Below are positions 26,201-36,068 of a stretch of 64,000 bases of DNA, in pieces. The notes under the pieces were generated by a model. The model was not told the origin of the DNA. It did not search any database and saw nothing but the letters and a program-made list of their open reading frames with translations. The translations under genes were made by a program, and so were the position numbers. Each line of letters opens with the position of its first letter. Positions within the stretch are counted from its first letter, which is position 1. The DNA comes from Glandiceps talaboti (taxonomy: Eukaryota > Hemichordata > Enteropneusta > Spengelidae). The stretch is from contig NC_135564.1 of the NCBI RefSeq assembly GCF_964340395.1, forward strand, positions 2,317,501-2,381,500, given 5' to 3'.

Positions 26201-27975
26201 TTCCATTCGACAATCGGTATATATTTCTTCTTCTTTTGCCAATTTATATTTTGTTTTTAAGATATATTCACAATATCAACTTACATAGAGAAGCCAGAGG
26301 TAAGAATCAGAGAAATAAATGCAATGCTGTTGGAAGATATCTAATGAAATACCATGACTTTCCATCTCTTGGAATAATATCAAAAATTGAAAAGTCATTC
26401 CATTGTGAGCAACAAGAACTGAAAGACAGAAAGATAAAAAATGTAAAAAATCATTGTTGAAAATTATTTGAACTGAATGTTTTTTTACCTTTACAACAGT
26501 AATACCTTGTCACTGAATTGAAAACCAAGTGAGCGAAATACACTTTCAATATCAGTTATTTTCTGTGTCTTGTTACATAATGCCTTATAATATCATGTAC
26601 CTTATGAGTGGCAACCATCTTGAAACATGAAAGATTGTGTGAAATATAACAGAACCCCATGACACGCGAGTTCAAGTGTGGTATACTCATGCTATTTACA
26701 TGAGTACTTGCACTGTTCTCTGAGACCATACTTTGAGAGCATAGCAAAAGTGCAGCTGAAAAATCTGAAAAGACAACCTGATCTTATAACCTTTCACTTA
26801 TGACCTTTGGCATTGGGATGCATTGTGGGAAAATCGAATATGGCTTCCAAACAAGATTATAGTTGTAATAGTGAAGTTACCTTATTGGAATTCATTATTA
26901 CAACTATATGAGATGGAGTCAGGTATCAATTTCTATTTTACTAAAATTAGAGTTGCTAACTTGCTTACAGAGATTTGTTAGTGAACTATTAGGGTACTCA
27001 ATTACATTTGTAAATGCCATGGTGAACAGTTTTACTTACCAGGGTAGTGTTGTAATCCTGTTGATTTATTCACACAATTTACAATCTCATCACACCATTT
27101 CAACAATTTCTTAAAGACAATTGGAAAGTGAGGCTTATGTTTTAATTTCTTGGCTGTCATTCCAGATTTCCTTGCTGTTACAAAAAAAAAGGTCATAGCG
27201 TTAGGATTTTTTTTTTCATTTGTTCTATTTCTCATGAGAATCTTAAGACAAACTTTTATAGATAAAGCCATAGACAATAGTCTTTCAACATTCCCTCTAT
27301 GGTCTATGATCATGAAATCAATACACCTCTAGAGTAGAGTATGCTGTAGAGGGCGCTGTTTATCATGATAGCCAAAGGACAACTTACCAAACAGTCCTAA
27401 GTTTTTGTTTGTGATAAAACTATGAAATTCAGATACTTCCAGAGTATGAGTCATCCTGTAGAGGGCGCTGTTTACCATGGCAACCAAAGGACAATTTACC
27501 AAACAGTTCTAAGTTTTTGTTTGTGTAAATACATGTAAAACTATACATCAAATCAAAACACTTCTAGAATATGGCAGTCATCCTGTAGAGGGCGCTGTTG
27601 ATCATGATATCCAAAATAAAACTATGAAATTCAGATACTTGTAGAGACAGCCTGTAGAAGGCACTGTTTACCATGACAACCAAAGAACAACTTACCAAAC
27701 CATCCTAAGTGCTTGTTTGTGTAAATAAAACTATGAAATTGAGACCCTTCTAGATTAAGGCACACATCCTGTAGAGGGCGCTGTTTATTATGAGAAAATT
27801 ACAACTTACCAAACCATCCTAAGTGCTTGTTTGTGTAAATAAAACTATGAAATCCAGATACTTGTAGATGTGGTAGGCATTGTACAGCTATTTCTATGAT
27901 GTCATCTGTGTATACACTTCCACTAGCAGCCTCAGAGTCATAGAACATCAGTAGTGGTTGTGTTGGCTCTGTCAT
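17243..27975 (-). CDS. DEDDh exonuclease-like protein with giant repeat-rich tail
   Basis: Nine coding exons (minus): 27975-27810, 27174-27040, 26418-26285, 25705-25609, 24917-24812, 24196-24141, 23482-23256, 22809-22641, 22173-17243. The phases join throughout, giving 2006 residues. The N-terminal ~190 residues look like a DnaQ/RNase T-type 3'-5' exonuclease: motif I FYDSEAASG (D13, E15), motif II VAHNGMTFQFL (about 103-113), and motif III LHSAKEDV (H180, D185). The motif II aspartate is replaced by Gln111, so catalysis may be lost. Residues 233-307 form a predicted helical, basic segment. From about 365 on the protein is disordered: three near-copies of a DKSDGA.V.GQYGRF unit (about 690-730), about 32 copies of the 15-residue unit GPNVPGPTDKQPSKQ (about 1143-1618), then GSSHQRSNYQ units (about 1705-1778). 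It ends in an acidic, aromatic C-terminus (DFDISDLLPY...). The family is known for trimming DNA or RNA 3' ends; similarity to the PML-exon-9-like exonucleases of vertebrates is possible but unproven. Start chosen at the first ATG after a CTACAG acceptor. Confidence 0.78.
17925..18150 (-). repeat. 30-bp coding tandem repeats (GSSHQRSNYQ)
   Basis: Inside the last exon of the exonuclease-like gene. Plus-strand units read 'tgatgacttgacccctggtaattt'-like. They code a 10-residue Ser/Gln/Asn/Tyr-rich unit, with more diverged units continuing to about 18330. Confidence 0.85.
18400..19835 (-). repeat. 45-bp coding minisatellite, about 32 units
   Basis: Each unit codes 15 residues close to GPNVPGPTDKQPSKQ. 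Variation is at fixed positions (D/E/G, P/A/Q before S, N/S after GP). No unit contains a frameshift, so the reading frame has been kept. The repeats also leave long ORFs open on the plus strand, which are not genes. Confidence 0.95.
22440..22580. repeat. Tandem repeat, about 40 bp, four units
   Basis: Units contain 'cacacagctacattcaacta' followed by 'agagggc.gta', in the last intron of the exonuclease-like gene (between 22641 and 22173). Confidence 0.75.
22972..23215 (+). mobile_element. SINE-like dispersed repeat
   Basis: Contains a B-box-like 'gggttcaaacctggc' (22979-22993) and downstream text ('ttttccccaggtattccagt', then 'ttcctcctgcactaacactg') that resembles a repeat common in marine invertebrate genomes. 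No clear A box, so it is a fragment or a degenerate SINE. Lies in the intron between exons 7 and 8 of the exonuclease-like gene. Confidence 0.35.
24199..24335. repeat. Two-copy tandem repeat beside a splice acceptor
   Basis: About 86-bp period: 'caacaacggacaagtaatatttattcatg' then 'caacaacagataagtaatatttattcatg', each followed by 'gatg.tgaggtttga.gatga'. The first unit abuts the acceptor of exon 6 (24196) of the exonuclease-like gene. Confidence 0.75.
24504..24592 (+). mobile_element. Short dispersed repeat, family 4 copy A
   Basis: Shares 'cttgtgagt.acca', 'caccaaattttggtg', 'atgtcaaattg' and 'tagagggcgc' in the same order with 39913-40018. Non-coding, intronic. Confidence 0.5.
25072..25172 (-). 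mobile_element. MITE, family 1 (TAGTCTGTAAG ends), reverse copy
   Basis: Diverged copy of the hairpin MITE seen at 48764-48867, 53030-53133 and 53427-53539. Here it runs from 'tataagatac' to 'catcacagacta', with the 'ggtgccc' and 'ctcacc' core blocks. Confidence 0.6.
27320..27870 (-). repeat. Intronic array of partial exon 1 copies with donor sites
   Basis: About five units of 85-125 bp lie directly downstream (minus strand) of the first coding exon. Each repeats part of its 3' end (minus 'aatttcatagttttat', then 'aaacttagga.tgtttg'). Most include the adjoining 5' splice site: intact GTAAGTTG near 27385 and 27695, and a mutated GTAAATTG near 27496. Units also carry 'tgtagagggcgctgttta'. The true exon end is at 27810. 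Confidence 0.85.
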
Positions 27976-28099
27976 TTTCACTGTAGGCACAGAAATTAAA
28001 CAACTGTAAAAATATATCATAAAAAAGTTATTTTAGTTCAAGCAAACAGAAATAACATGAATTTTCTACCATGACTTATTACACATAAAAAAAATCCTC

Positions 28100-28440
28100 T
28101 GGGCCAGTATGTCACATCAGATAGTGAAATCTCTGGGCCAGTATATGTCAGTCAGATAGCCAAATCTCTGGGCCAAGTAGCCGAGTCTCTGGGCTAGCTA
28201 TACTTCCCGCTAAGTATCAGTCAGATAGCCAAGTCTCTGGGCTATACTGTCAAGCCAGTATGTCAAGTCAGATAGCCAAGTCTCTGGGCTATACTGTCAA
28301 GTCAGTATGTCAAGTCAGATAGCCAAGACTCTGGGCTATACTGTCAAGTCATGAGTCAGTATGTCTAGTCAGATAGCCAAGTCTCTGGGCTATACTGTCA
28401 AGCCAGTATGTCAAGTCAGATAGCCAAGTCTCTAGGCTAG
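28100..28440. repeat. Tandem repeat of about 50-60 bp
   Basis: Units contain 'gtcagatagccaagtctctgggcta' and 'ctgtcaagtcagtatgtcaa'; six to seven imperfect copies. It lies in the leader intron of the exonuclease-like gene, about 120 bp upstream of the first coding exon. Confidence 0.85.
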
Positions 28441-28964
28441 TGACGAGTTTATCAAATTTTTTTAATATTATTAAACATGTCGACATCATCAAATTTTATC
28501 TCATAGTTTTGAAAGTTGTTTTTTATAAGTATAACCCAGTTCATGATAATTTTGATAATGATATTGCTATGCATAATCTATAGCAGTAACTTTAAACTTT
28601 GTTTCTGCTTTGTTATTTTATACGCACAAGGTCACATGGTCTGTTTTATAGAGTTGGGTGTATGCTTTTGAAAATGAGGTGTACATAAATAAAAAAAATT
28701 AGGTCTTCATTGACATTGAGGAGTCTAGGTTTGGCGTCAAAATGTCATGTACTTGTCGATTTGGTGACACAATAAACATGTGGATTGTGAGTTGTAACGT
28801 GCACGTTCTGCTCACCACATCTACACCCCCTGCATTCTTGTGAAAAGATATTTTGAGGAAAACTAATCAATACATTTGAAGGCAAAAATAGCATCGTTTG
28901 TATTCAGTCAAAGCAAGCGAATGTACAGCAGTATTAGTGGCCAAGGTTAGCTCGTATTTCTTAC

Positions 28965-29115
28965 CGTTCTTCAGTGTCGATTTTCATGCCACTTCTCCAT
29001 TTTCTCCCTCCGTAGGGGGATTGCACAGCGCCACCAACGATAGCTGCCTGTAGGACGAGTCCGTCGGTGGCGCTATTATTTCTTTGATTTTGGTCGCAAA
29101 TGAGGGCGTGTTCAT
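28965..29115 (-). other. Candidate non-coding leader exon with two uORFs
   Basis: A CpG-rich patch ends at a GTAAGAAAT donor (exon end 28965), and the first coding exon at 27980 begins after an acceptor, so a spliced 5' leader is expected here. Two upstream ORFs would sit in it: 29115-28984 (43 codons, starts MNTPSFATKIKE) and 29000-28971 (MEKWHENRH). An imperfect 13-14-bp stem is formed by 29027-29040 and 29060-29074. The transcription start is not defined. Confidence 0.4.
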
Positions 29116-29279
29116 TTTCGAAGAGGGCAGGGGTGCAGTCAGGCAATATATTATGTTAAAAAACTTCTCGAAAGAAATGAAATAGGTAGGTAGATAGGTA
29201 CATACATACTCACCTACATTCATACCTACATACACACCTACACAGATACATACCTACACAAACACACAGTACACACATA

Positions 29280-29475
29280 CTACTACTAGATACATGCATA
29301 CATACATACATACATACATACACACATACACACATACACACATACATACATACATACATACACACATACACACATACACACATACATACATACATACATA
29401 CATACATACATACATACATACATACATACATACATACATACATACATACATACATACATACATACATACATACAT
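29280..29475. repeat. CATA / CACATA microsatellite
   Basis: A (CATA)n tract with CACA interruptions, about 195 bp. It sits about 160 bp upstream of the candidate leader exon. Repetitive ORFs on both strands are artefacts. Confidence 0.97.
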
Positions 29476-29499
29476 GTACAAATAGATGCACCTACAAAC

Positions 29500-30932
29500 A
29501 CATTTACTTCAAAAAAGAATCTAAATTTAACATCACAAATTTATTGAAGGTAAAAATAAAGTCTTCACATTCTGAAACAGTCACATAGTGACAAAAATAT
29601 TGAAAGCTTTTCATATAATAATTTGTTTTTCATTCAGACTGGCCTTTGTTATATTGGTACTGGGAGGAAAAGGTATCACTCACGTGAAAACATTAATTGC
29701 GCATGTACAAAGATTAACGATACACTTCCTGTGACTGGAGTATTTTTTGAAACTACTTTGATATAGTGACTAAAACTTGTAATATTGTACACCCTGACAA
29801 GTATTACCTAATCACCTGTAGGTAATTGAATCTATGTATCTATACACATGGTATGGTGCAATACATCTCATCAAATTGATATTTGGGTCTGCCCCGAAAA
29901 ATCTGTGCCAACAACAGTCAAAATTTTCTATCATTGTACTACTTCTGGATAAAATTGACCACAATCTAACATGTACAATAACATTCTTTACACGTCACCT
30001 GTCACCAATCTTGCATTCTGATTGGTCGAGAGCCCTGCAGATATACAGGCGTATTGTAAGATATGGAACAGTATTTGGCAAATAACATATACATATGTTC
30101 ATCATGGAAACACTTGTGTAGGTAACACATATGATGTCTAATTATTGGTATGTCAATAACTTACAGTGATATAGTGTTGGTTGTCTGATTCAAAAAATAC
30201 TCCAGTTACAGATAGTATAGGTGTAAGTCTAAATAAAACTGCTTTATTCTTTTTTCTAAATTTAGAATATCTTATGCTGTAAAATATTGTAAAATGCAGC
30301 ATCATTTTTTGAAAATGGCAAAGTCTTGAAAAAGTAATCAATTCTTTTTTTATAATTTGATAATGCATAGATCATTATGGTTCTAAATCATGAATAATGC
30401 TACCACAATCTGATCAAAAAGAAGGCTTGATTTGCTTTATTTACTATATTTCACATCTAGCAAGTCGTATACATTCTGTTTTGTATATATACAATGGGTG
30501 ATTGCTTTCCACAACAAGTATAAAAAAAGGTGAACATACAGGACAGACAGACATGAAATATGGTAAATTGAGCATATTCATCAGATTCTAATCAGATTGG
30601 ACTTTACTTAGAAGAATCTGAACAAAATGACCAGCCATCTCATCATAAATCAGGAATTCTGAATGATCTGGTGACTTCGTATCATGGGAATGACATTCTC
30701 TGGTAAGTTTTCAAATCCACAATGTCAAAACGACATACTGTGCTGTATAAGGAAAGCCTTAACTAACTTAAAAACTTAAAAAATTCCTTGCTAGCAAATA
30801 CCAAGTTTTGGCTGATATTGTGTCAGCTTTATCAGGACCAAGGGGTGTACATCCCTGATTCCCTGATGATACGTCCATGAACATTTAGGATTCACTTCCC
30901 TGAAGGTCTTTGTTATCATTTGGCATGTCTCT

Positions 30933-30994
<62 letters not shown>

Positions 30995-33190
30995 CTTCTA
31001 CAGTATCAATTTCCAGAGCAATGTTTTGTTCAGTAGCGCTGAATGGCTAAAGCACACCATATATTCTGGTGAATAAATAAATACTACTCCACTCACATCA
31101 ACAATGACATGTATTAACTACAGAATCTCATGACCTGAGTTCTTGTGGTGATATATGCAGTCATACAGTACAAATAAAATATTGGCTTGGTGTTTTACTC
31201 ATGTAACATGACATTTATTACACATCCTCTGACAACTTAAAATGCAAAAGAAACATAGGTGCCATGCACAGCAGGGATGTAGTAGTAGTCAAGTTGAAAT
31301 GTTGATTATCAGTTGGAAAGTACACAATTGAAACCATAAAGTCATAAAGTCCATGTGAAATGTTTTCAGGACAAGCCTTTTTCTACTACACTGTAAACAA
31401 ATAGCAATGTTTTATCACTTTTCAATGTGATTGGGTAAAGGATCCTGCTGTGTGTGTTTTGTGTCTGTTATTAGTTAGTCTAGAGTTCAACTGTGTTTAT
31501 CTTAACTGTCAAAAATGTCACATCCCATGAGTGAAAGACCAAGCCAACATCATTTCTACTGTACTTCATATGGAACTGGAGTATTGTCACACAGTTCACT
31601 CAGTATTGTGAATTTACAAAACTTGCTGTTTTATAAGTCTATCATCTTTGGAGAATGTGTGCCCTCTCTATTTCAAAACCTGAGTTTATTCCAGTAAAAT
31701 AGTACAAATTTATTAATGAATCTATTCCCTATTTAGTGGCATTACACTTAGCAAAATTAACAACTAATGGTAAGTGATATTACATATAACTACACATTTT
31801 TCAAGGTTGAATTATTCCCCTTTCTCCTCAACTTATGTTCTGTAATAATGGTATTATTCAGTCATATGTTCTGTGATAATGGTGTTACTCAGAATCATGC
31901 AAAACCTTGTGAGTTGATACAACTTTAGAACATCCTAAAATTCTAGCAAACATCAAATGACATTTTAGTTCTTATCTTTTAAGTGTCGCATTTCCACGAC
32001 ACAGGTCAAGTTCTTTGTGGACTGCAAGATATTGTCAATTGTGGCTAACTCTACATGTGTGTGCTGAAAAATACTACAGAAGTGACATCAAAAATGTATA
32101 TCACATTTTAACAGTCTTTTGGAAAGGTTCCAGGTTTTCCATCAGAGGAAATGAGAGTTTAGTAAATTCCTATATTTACTGCAATAACTATGTGGAAGAC
32201 ATATCACTCCAGTCTGATTTTATCATACTTCACAAAAAATACTGATTAAAGTTATTTACAGACAAAAAAAAATCAGATAAAATTTGTTAATATTTACAGT
32301 TGCCACTATTTGATTGACACAGATGTCTTGACTATTGAACAAAACCTTGGCAATTAGGTGTGATAAAGATTCTGAAAATTTTAAATTATTAGTCCACAAC
32401 ATTTACAAATCTGCACAACACATTAATAACCATCGTTCACACTTTTGTGATCCTCTCTCCATCCTGAGCACATTGAAAATACTCCCAGAGTACCAAAGAC
32501 TATAAAAATACAACTTTTTACAAGACTAACAAACTATAGAGTTGAACTAACTCACTGGCAACACTATTTATTGCATTGATACATCAAGTACAGATACACA
32601 TGCCATGTGTTTATTATGTACTATCACACTGTCAATAATGAGGAAAACTAGGAGGGGGGGCATCCATGTTGTGGAACAGCTTGACATAGTGTAAGTATGG
32701 CACAGAAATTGCTAAGTGCTATAGAATTCATATATGAAAACTAAACCATGGACGAGATCATGTATTGCTTCAGTTGTAAATAAAGGGGGTGGGGGTGGGG
32801 GTGGGGGTGGGTTGGGTGGTGCCATATCAAAAAACGTCAATAAATACCCCACCAGTATTGCAGCATGACATATTGAGATCTATCCAGGAATTATCACAAA
32901 ACTCGTAAGGCCATTGTACATCAATTAAAATTCAAACCTAAATCATTCCTCAATCTCATAAAATTTCCAAAAGTTGTTGAAATCAATTGATACAGTATCC
33001 TTCAACACATCTTCTCATCTGTCTCAATTGTTTTCTTCAGACTATCTTTGTTTCCCTTCTGAACAGCAATCATTATCTTATCATATCAAAACAACACACT
33101 CATTTGAATTCCAAGGCCAAGCTTCTTCTTAATTCATACTTGTTATTATGCCACAATGTGAGACTTTCAGTATGGTCTTATTAGTACCAC
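29500..33190. other. Intergenic DNA between two minus-strand genes
   Basis: No splice-supported exon recognised. Contains an (ATCA)n tract at 30931-30992, a short duplication at 31828-31897 ('tatgttctgt.ataatggt' twice) and a (GGGGGT)n tract at 32786-32815. The right end would include the SLC25A42 3' UTR. Confidence 0.5.
30931..30992. repeat. (ATCA)n microsatellite
   Basis: About 15 uninterrupted tetranucleotide units. Confidence 0.97.
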
Positions 33191-33205
33191 AAGAACCGCC
33201 GTTCA

Positions 33206-36029
33206 TCAAGGTCCACTTTGAAATATTCCATACTGCCTGAGAGTTCTTTGAGTGAGGTCAAATGTTGTAAAGCTAACACCGACTGCAATAGGTCCTTTGA
33301 TCCAATTTAGACTTAGTCCTTTGTACAAACCACCTACAAGTCCCTCTCTACTGAGAACAGCTTTAAAAGTATTGACAATTGTATCATATAAGTGACCATG
33401 ACTTTTCACTCCAGCTGTTTGCATTCTTCTCCTCACAATGTCCAATGGATAAGATGCAGATTGTCCTAGTAGACCAGCAACAGCGCCAAATGCTAATCTT
33501 TCTAGTGGGTATGGATCTCTACCATCATGGCGTTCTGAAATAATGAAATAACAGACATTAAATCGATAGCACCAAATGCTAATCTTTCTAGTGGATACGG
33601 ATCTCTACCATCATGGCGTTCTGAAATAATGAAATAATGGACGTTAAATCGATAGCACCAAATGCTAATCTTTCTAGTGGGTACGGATCTCTACCATCAT
33701 GGCATTCTGAAATAATGATATAACAGACATTAAATCGATAGCACCAAATGTTAAATCTTTCTAGTGGGTACGGATCTCTACCATCATGGTGTTCTGAAAT
33801 AATGAAATGATGGACGTTAAATCGATAGCACCAAATGCTAATCTTTCTACTGGGTACGGATCTCTACCATCATGGTGTTCTGAAATAATGAAATAACAGA
33901 TGTTAAATTTCTACTGGGTATGGGTCACCACTGTCATGGTGTTCTGAATCAATTCAATAATGAATATTAAAGCAATGATACAACTTAGTCAAAGTCTTTA
34001 CTTGTTGTTCTATCACTTGGCAACATTTTAACAATTATGTTATTGAAGATGTGAAATATATTTGGTAGAACTAACATTTTGACAAAGTCTGTTGATCAGA
34101 ACAGATGAAACATTCATCATAGGTAATACAACTTTTAGTTGAGCTACCAGAATTGAGCTATAGTTATTCCCTTAATTAATCTTACCTCCATGTATTTTCT
34201 TGAGTGTTTCATAAGTGAAGAAACTAATTCCACCATATGGAAGAACTCCTAAAACAGTTGGCAAGAATCCTCTGTAAAAGGTCAAAGGTCCCTCAGTCTT
34301 GTAAATTTTCCAGAATACACTAGATAGAGTGTTGTACCTAAGAGTGAAAAATTTGATTTTGTAAAATCAGGTAATTGGTAGTGGTAATGGCAAAAGTGGT
34401 AAAAAAACTTACAAGCAGTGTCCACAATTCCTATGTAGCAGACACATTTTTTGTGAAGGGTGGTTAGTAGAGTATTTTTTACTGGTGTTCCCCTTCTGCA
34501 GTTTCTATTAGATGTATGGTTTCTTTAAGCATATTAATATTTTGTTTATAATGTCATTTTCACCCCTGCTCCACTTTCTTGTGGGTACACTACAATGTAC
34601 AAGAACAAGTTTCAAACCAAGATTGCACCTTTTTCTAAAGAGACATTAATTATTATTATTATTATTATCTTTATTGCCATAAGTATAAAGTATACAATGG
34701 AATTCGCTTTGGTTATATGTAGCTCGGTTAAAACACGAACAGTGTGGATATGAATAACATTAAAAGTGGTAATACAGGTGAAAGGTATATCCACAACTAA
34801 TCTATACCATTAATTCACTACACAATACCAGCAGTATCTTAGTCTAGTTATTATACATGCAGTCATTTTGATTTTCTACAATCTCACTCTTTCCCACGCA
34901 TAGTTGAATGGACAAATTTTACCAAAACTCTAGCTAAATCTCCTGCTGGGGAAAGGCTGAACAGCGCATGTCAGTAGTAAGTAATCCATCACACACTGAC
35001 AGATTATTGTAATTGGTTACTTCATTCAGTTTACTGCAAACTCAACGTCCAGTTTGAAAGTAAGCCACGTGAGGATACAATAATGTCATAATGTTTATAT
35101 CAACGCTCCAAGAGCATAAACTAAATGCTGTTGGTGGTAAGAATGGAATGCTGTGCTAGCGAACTCATGTGACTATAGGTGGAGATGATCATAACACGTA
35201 TAGGACTAGACTAGTACTATCTACTATGGTATTTGTGAGTGTTACAGACAACTTACATTTCACTTCTGGTGACTGCCATCCTTGCCCTAGCAAGATCCAG
35301 AGGGTAGGTGAAAGAGACTGCTGTAGCTCCTGCCAAGGAACCAGCAAAAAATCTAGGGAATGGATCCAGAGCTCTGAAAGACAAAGATAGTAGTAGATGA
35401 TAGGTACCTCAATTTCAAGTTGAAACTAACAATACATGAGTTCTCCCTCAACTTTCTTTATCATATGTTTCCATCAGTCTCTTATTCATGTCCCATTTCC
35501 CTACATAAACTTTACAATAGTCACCCATTGGTAAAAATGTTGATAACATGAAATTAAATGAGTAAAATTTACCTGATTTTCTCTCTGTTACCCTTAACAG
35601 AATGCTAAAACTTTATTAAAAATACTGAAATACCACACTTTCCCGCTTTGTAAAATAGCTTTAAAAATACTGAATGTATAGGACGCTATTGTCAAATTTA
35701 CCAGAATGACATTTGTACTTAGCTGTACATATGTATATATACATTTTTTGTAATATGCAAAGCAAGCAACTGGCTTTGAATATATATATATATTTGTTCA
35801 TCTTTCATGGACCTTTTAAGATCATTGGATCTTATATGTATACAAAGGTGACTCTCAGGTGACAACATTGATCCATTGTAAGGTAGGGGAATAAACCAGA
35901 AAGTTTCAACAAATGTCAATTTTGAAGACGGTCAATATTTCCTTCTTATTGTAACATACAGTAAGTGAAGCACATCTGTAACACAAACAATTCTGTAAGA
36001 TTCTTTAATTTCTACAGTGGCATTCCCTT

Positions 36030-36068
<39 letters not shown>

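Noticed and set aside
29210-29501. Tyr/Cys/Met/Val and His/Thr/Tyr/Ile repeat ORFs (also 55213-55479 and 56326-56649)
   Set aside because: Translations of CATA, CA and GT microsatellites.
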